The translations under genes were made by a program, and so were the position numbers. The notes beneath the pieces were generated by a model, which was given only the letters and a program-made list of their open reading frames with translations, was not told the DNA's origin and did no database searches. A stretch of 7,517 nt of DNA from NCBI GenBank assembly GCA_955651735.1, contig CATPAM010000077.1, positions 1 to 7,517 of the forward strand. Direction: 5' to 3'. Shown here in pieces: positions 5,593 to 7,517 of the stretch. This DNA is from Candidatus Acidiferrales bacterium (GTDB lineage: Bacteria; Acidobacteriota; Terriglobia; Acidiferrales; UBA7541). The first letter of the stretch is position 1, and every line of letters starts with the position of its first letter.

Positions 5593-7488
5593 ATGCTGCG
5601 CCAACACGAACTCGAAATCGCAACGAACGCGCCCTCCCCAGGCTGCACGCCGGAAGCCGCGCAAAACTACACGCGCTGGCTCGCCACGCAGCACTACGAA
5701 AACTTCAACGTCGTCTCCTGGCTCCTCCCCAAGGAATTGCACCAGGATTTCTACAACCTCTACGCATATTGCCGCTGGGCCGACGATCTCGGCGATGAGA
5801 TTCCCGACACGCAGCGCGCACTCGATCTGCTCGATTGGTGGGAAGAGGAATTAAACGATTGTTACGAAGGGCGCCCGTCGCACCCCGTCTTCATCGCGCT
5901 GCGCAAAACCATCATCGCCAAGGATATTCCCAGGCAGCCCTTCGCCGATCTGCTCAAAGCCTTTCGCCAGGACCAAACCGTAAGGCGCTATCCCGGTTGG
6001 GAAGCGGTCCTGAAGTATTGCGTCTATTCCGCCAATCCCGTCGGACGTCTGGTCCTCTATCTGTGCGGCTATCGTGACGAGCAGCGCCAGCGTCTTTCCG
6101 ACGCCACCTGCACTGCATTGCAACTCGCCAATTTCTGGCAAGACGTCGGGCGCGACCTCGAAAAGGGCCGCATCTACATTCCTCTCGATGCCGCCGCGGC
6201 GCACGGCTTGACTGAGTCCGACATCGTCGAGCGGCGCTTCGACGACCGGTACATCAGCTTGATGAAGGATTTGATCGTCCGCACGCGCGCGCTCTTCGCC
6301 GAAGGCAGGCCGCTGGCCACAATCGTCGATGCCCGCCTGAGTGTCGATCTCGAAATGTTCAGCCGCGGCGGTATCGCCGTTCTCGATGCCATCGAAGCCG
6401 CCGGCTACAACACCTTGCATCATCGCCCCTCCATCGGCAAAGGCAAGCAAGCGCGCCTGCTCGGCCGCGCGCTAGTCACGCGTCTCGTGGCAAAACATCC
6501 AAGGCCGGCGTCCGCCGCGCGCGAACAATCCACCGATCACCTCGTCGCGCAGTCTTACGAAGAATGCCATCGCATAGCGCGTTTGTCGCACAGCAATTTC
6601 TACTACGCGTTTTTTCTCTTGCCGAAACGACGTCGCGACGGTTTGGCTGCGCTCTACGCTTTTATGCGTCTCGTTGACGACGTCGCCGACGAGGCCGACG
6701 ATCTCGCTGCCAAACAACGCGGCCTCGCGAAATGGCGCCACGCGCTTGATGAAGCCGTCAACGCAAACGGCCAGGCTAGCGGCTCCGCGCCTTCCGGCGC
6801 TGCCGGAGTGTTACCCGCACTGGTCGATACCGTGCGCCGCTACAACATGCCCGCGCGCTATCTTCACGACCTCATCTCCGGCGCCGAAATGGATCTGACG
6901 GTAAAGTCTTATCCGACGTTCGACCGTCTCCGCGAATACTGCTACCGCGTAGCGGGCACCGTGGGGCTCACCTGCACGCACGTCTTCGGCTTTCGCGACG
7001 CCCGCGCCCTGGACCTCGCGGAAAAACTTGGTCTCGCCTTCCAACTCACCAACATCATCCGCGATGTTCGCGACGACTACGCGATGGGACGCGTCTATCT
7101 GCCCGAGGAAGATCTCGCCGGGTACAAGGTCAAGCCAGAAGACTTCGCCCGCGCCGAAGCCACGCTCGGCGTCCGCGAACTCCTGCGCTTTGAAGCCGGC
7201 CGCGCCTGGCAGTGCTACGATGAAGGCGCCGCGCTGATCAGCCTCGTCGAGTCGGAAAGCCGCGCGGCTCTCTGGCTCCTGGTGCATACCTACAGTGCCC
7301 TGCTCGCGCGCATAGAAGATCTCGACTTCGCAGTATTTGCTGAGCGTGTACGCCTGTCCAAAGCGGAAAAACTCGTATTCATCGCAAGAGCGCGTTTCTC
7401 GCGTCTGACGGAAGAGAACATTCTTGAAAAACGTGATCGTGATCGGCGGCGGGCTGGCGGGGATGGCGGCCGGCGTCGCGCTGGCTGA
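5593..7488 (+). CDS. hpnCD: HpnC-HpnD fusion: hydroxysqualene synthase plus presqualene diphosphate synthase
   Basis: 631-residue protein made of two complete trans-isoprenyl diphosphate synthase (squalene/phytoene synthase) domains in one frame; these are normally separate proteins of about 280 residues. Domain 1 (about 20-280) looks like HpnC: YAYCRWADDLGDE with Asp pair 64-65 and D68, and FWQDVGRD (181-188) followed by KGRIYIP. Domain 2 (about 318-600) looks like HpnD: YAFMRLVDDVADE with D362, D363, D366, and NIIRDVRDD (487-495) followed by MGRVYLP. Both Asp-rich magnesium/diphosphate sites are intact in each half, so both should be active. By family knowledge, HpnD makes presqualene diphosphate from two farnesyl diphosphates and HpnC converts it to hydroxysqualene. 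The linker (about 281-317) has no convincing internal start. A Gly/Ala/Ser-rich insert sits at 391-405. TAA at 5581-5583 is the in-frame stop just upstream, making ATG 5593 the first start, with only a weak purine run before it. The Arg/Gly-rich last 21 residues overlap hpnE. Confidence 0.92.
   Translation: MLRQHELEIATNAPSPGCTPEAAQNYTRWLATQHYENFNVVSWLLPKELHQDFYNLYAYCRWADDLGDEIPDTQRALDLLDWWEEELNDCYEGRPSHPVFIALRKTIIAKDIPRQPFADLLKAFRQDQTVRRYPGWEAVLKYCVYSANPVGRLVLYLCGYRDEQRQRLSDATCTALQLANFWQDVGRDLEKGRIYIPLDAAAAHGLTESDIVERRFDDRYISLMKDLIVRTRALFAEGRPLATIVDARLSVDLEMFSRGGIAVLDAIEAAGYNTLHHRPSIGKGKQARLLGRALVTRLVAKHPRPASAAREQSTDHLVAQSYEECHRIARLSHSNFYYAFFLLPKRRRDGLAALYAFMRLVDDVADEADDLAAKQRGLAKWRHALDEAVNANGQASGSAPSGAAGVLPALVDTVRRYNMPARYLHDLISGAEMDLTVKSYPTFDRLREYCYRVAGTVGLTCTHVFGFRDARALDLAEKLGLAFQLTNIIRDVRDDYAMGRVYLPEEDLAGYKVKPEDFARAEATLGVRELLRFEAGRAWQCYDEGAALISLVESESRAALWLLVHTYSALLARIEDLDFAVFAERVRLSKAEKLVFIARARFSRLTEENILEKRDRDRRRAGGDGGRRRAG
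7410..7416 (+). promoter_or_regulatory. Shine-Dalgarno for hpnE
   Basis: GGAAGAG lies 7 bases before the TTG at 7424, the best-spaced purine-rich ribosome binding site in the window. It sits inside the coding sequence of the upstream fusion gene and decides the unusual hpnE start. Confidence 0.65.
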
Positions 7489-7517
7489 GTCCGGCTGGCG
7501 CGTACGCCTCTTTGAAC
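7424..7517 (+). CDS. hpnE: HpnE, hydroxysqualene dehydroxylase (FAD amine oxidase-like), N-terminal fragment
   Basis: First 31 residues of a flavoprotein cut by the right edge. In the frame beginning at 7424 the translation reads M/L-K-N-V-I-V-I-G-G-G-L-A-G-M-A-A-G-V-A-L, continuing to a strand ending RVRLFE. This is the dinucleotide-binding GxGxxG fold and acidic strand-2 end (Glu for FAD ribose) typical of HpnE and related amine oxidoreductases. HpnE reduces hydroxysqualene to squalene, the last step of the HpnCDE route. The frame has a TGA at 7406-7408, so the start must lie after it. TTG 7424 has a good ribosome binding site and gives the expected N terminus; GTG 7433 and GTG 7439 are alternatives that would shorten the first strand. 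It overlaps the upstream gene by 65 bases in the +1 frame, implying translational coupling. Phytoene desaturase-like relatives are possible from the motif alone; the neighbour makes HpnE by far the likeliest. Confidence 0.88.
   Translation, partial: MKNVIVIGGGLAGMAAGVALAESGWRVRLFE

Noticed and set aside
6487..6489. In-frame GTG as a separate start for HpnD
   Set aside because: No Shine-Dalgarno precedes it and no stop separates the two domains, so a fused product is the simpler reading.

Overview
The window is a single-strand (+) run of hopanoid (bacterial triterpenoid) biosynthesis genes from a GC-rich bacterium, roughly 60% GC by eye. The gene content (hpnA, hpnG, squalene-hopene cyclase, hpnC/D/E), the style of the spacer palindromes and the presence of dehydrogenases in the cluster suggest an acidobacterium. 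That assignment is inferred from recalled features and not proven by the sequence. No rRNA, tRNA, CRISPR array, insertion sequence or convincing terminator was seen.

Layout: 1-1350 is the C-terminal two thirds of squalene-hopene cyclase, cut by the left edge. 1360-2385 is hpnA, the hopanoid-associated NAD(P)-dependent epimerase/reductase-fold protein. A 57-base spacer with diverged TGTAG-headed repeats follows. 2443-3213 is hpnG, a nucleoside phosphorylase-family protein. 3210-4316 and 4313-5431 are two zinc-type medium-chain dehydrogenases, joined to hpnG and to each other by 4-base ATGA stop/start overlaps. A 161-base spacer with a hairpin and a second repeat-like palindrome follows. 5593-7488 is one continuous frame that fuses HpnC and HpnD, the two head-to-head prenyl synthases of the HpnCDE squalene pathway. 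hpnE starts inside its 3' end, at TTG 7424, and runs off the right edge.

How the genes work together: by family knowledge, HpnD turns two farnesyl diphosphates into presqualene diphosphate, HpnC turns this into hydroxysqualene, HpnE reduces it to squalene, and the cyclase folds squalene into hopene. HpnG acts on the C35 side chain, releasing adenine from adenosylhopane to give a (phospho)ribosylhopane. Its partner HpnH, the radical SAM enzyme that makes adenosylhopane, is not in the window.

The least explained part is the hpnG-dehydrogenase-dehydrogenase block. Its tight coupling suggests that the two dehydrogenases may modify the sugar-derived side chain. The second one has Asp in place of the usual catalytic-zinc Cys and an Arg pair where NAD-specific enzymes carry Asp. 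The main points for a second look are this pair, the HpnC-HpnD fusion and the out-of-frame overlap with hpnE.
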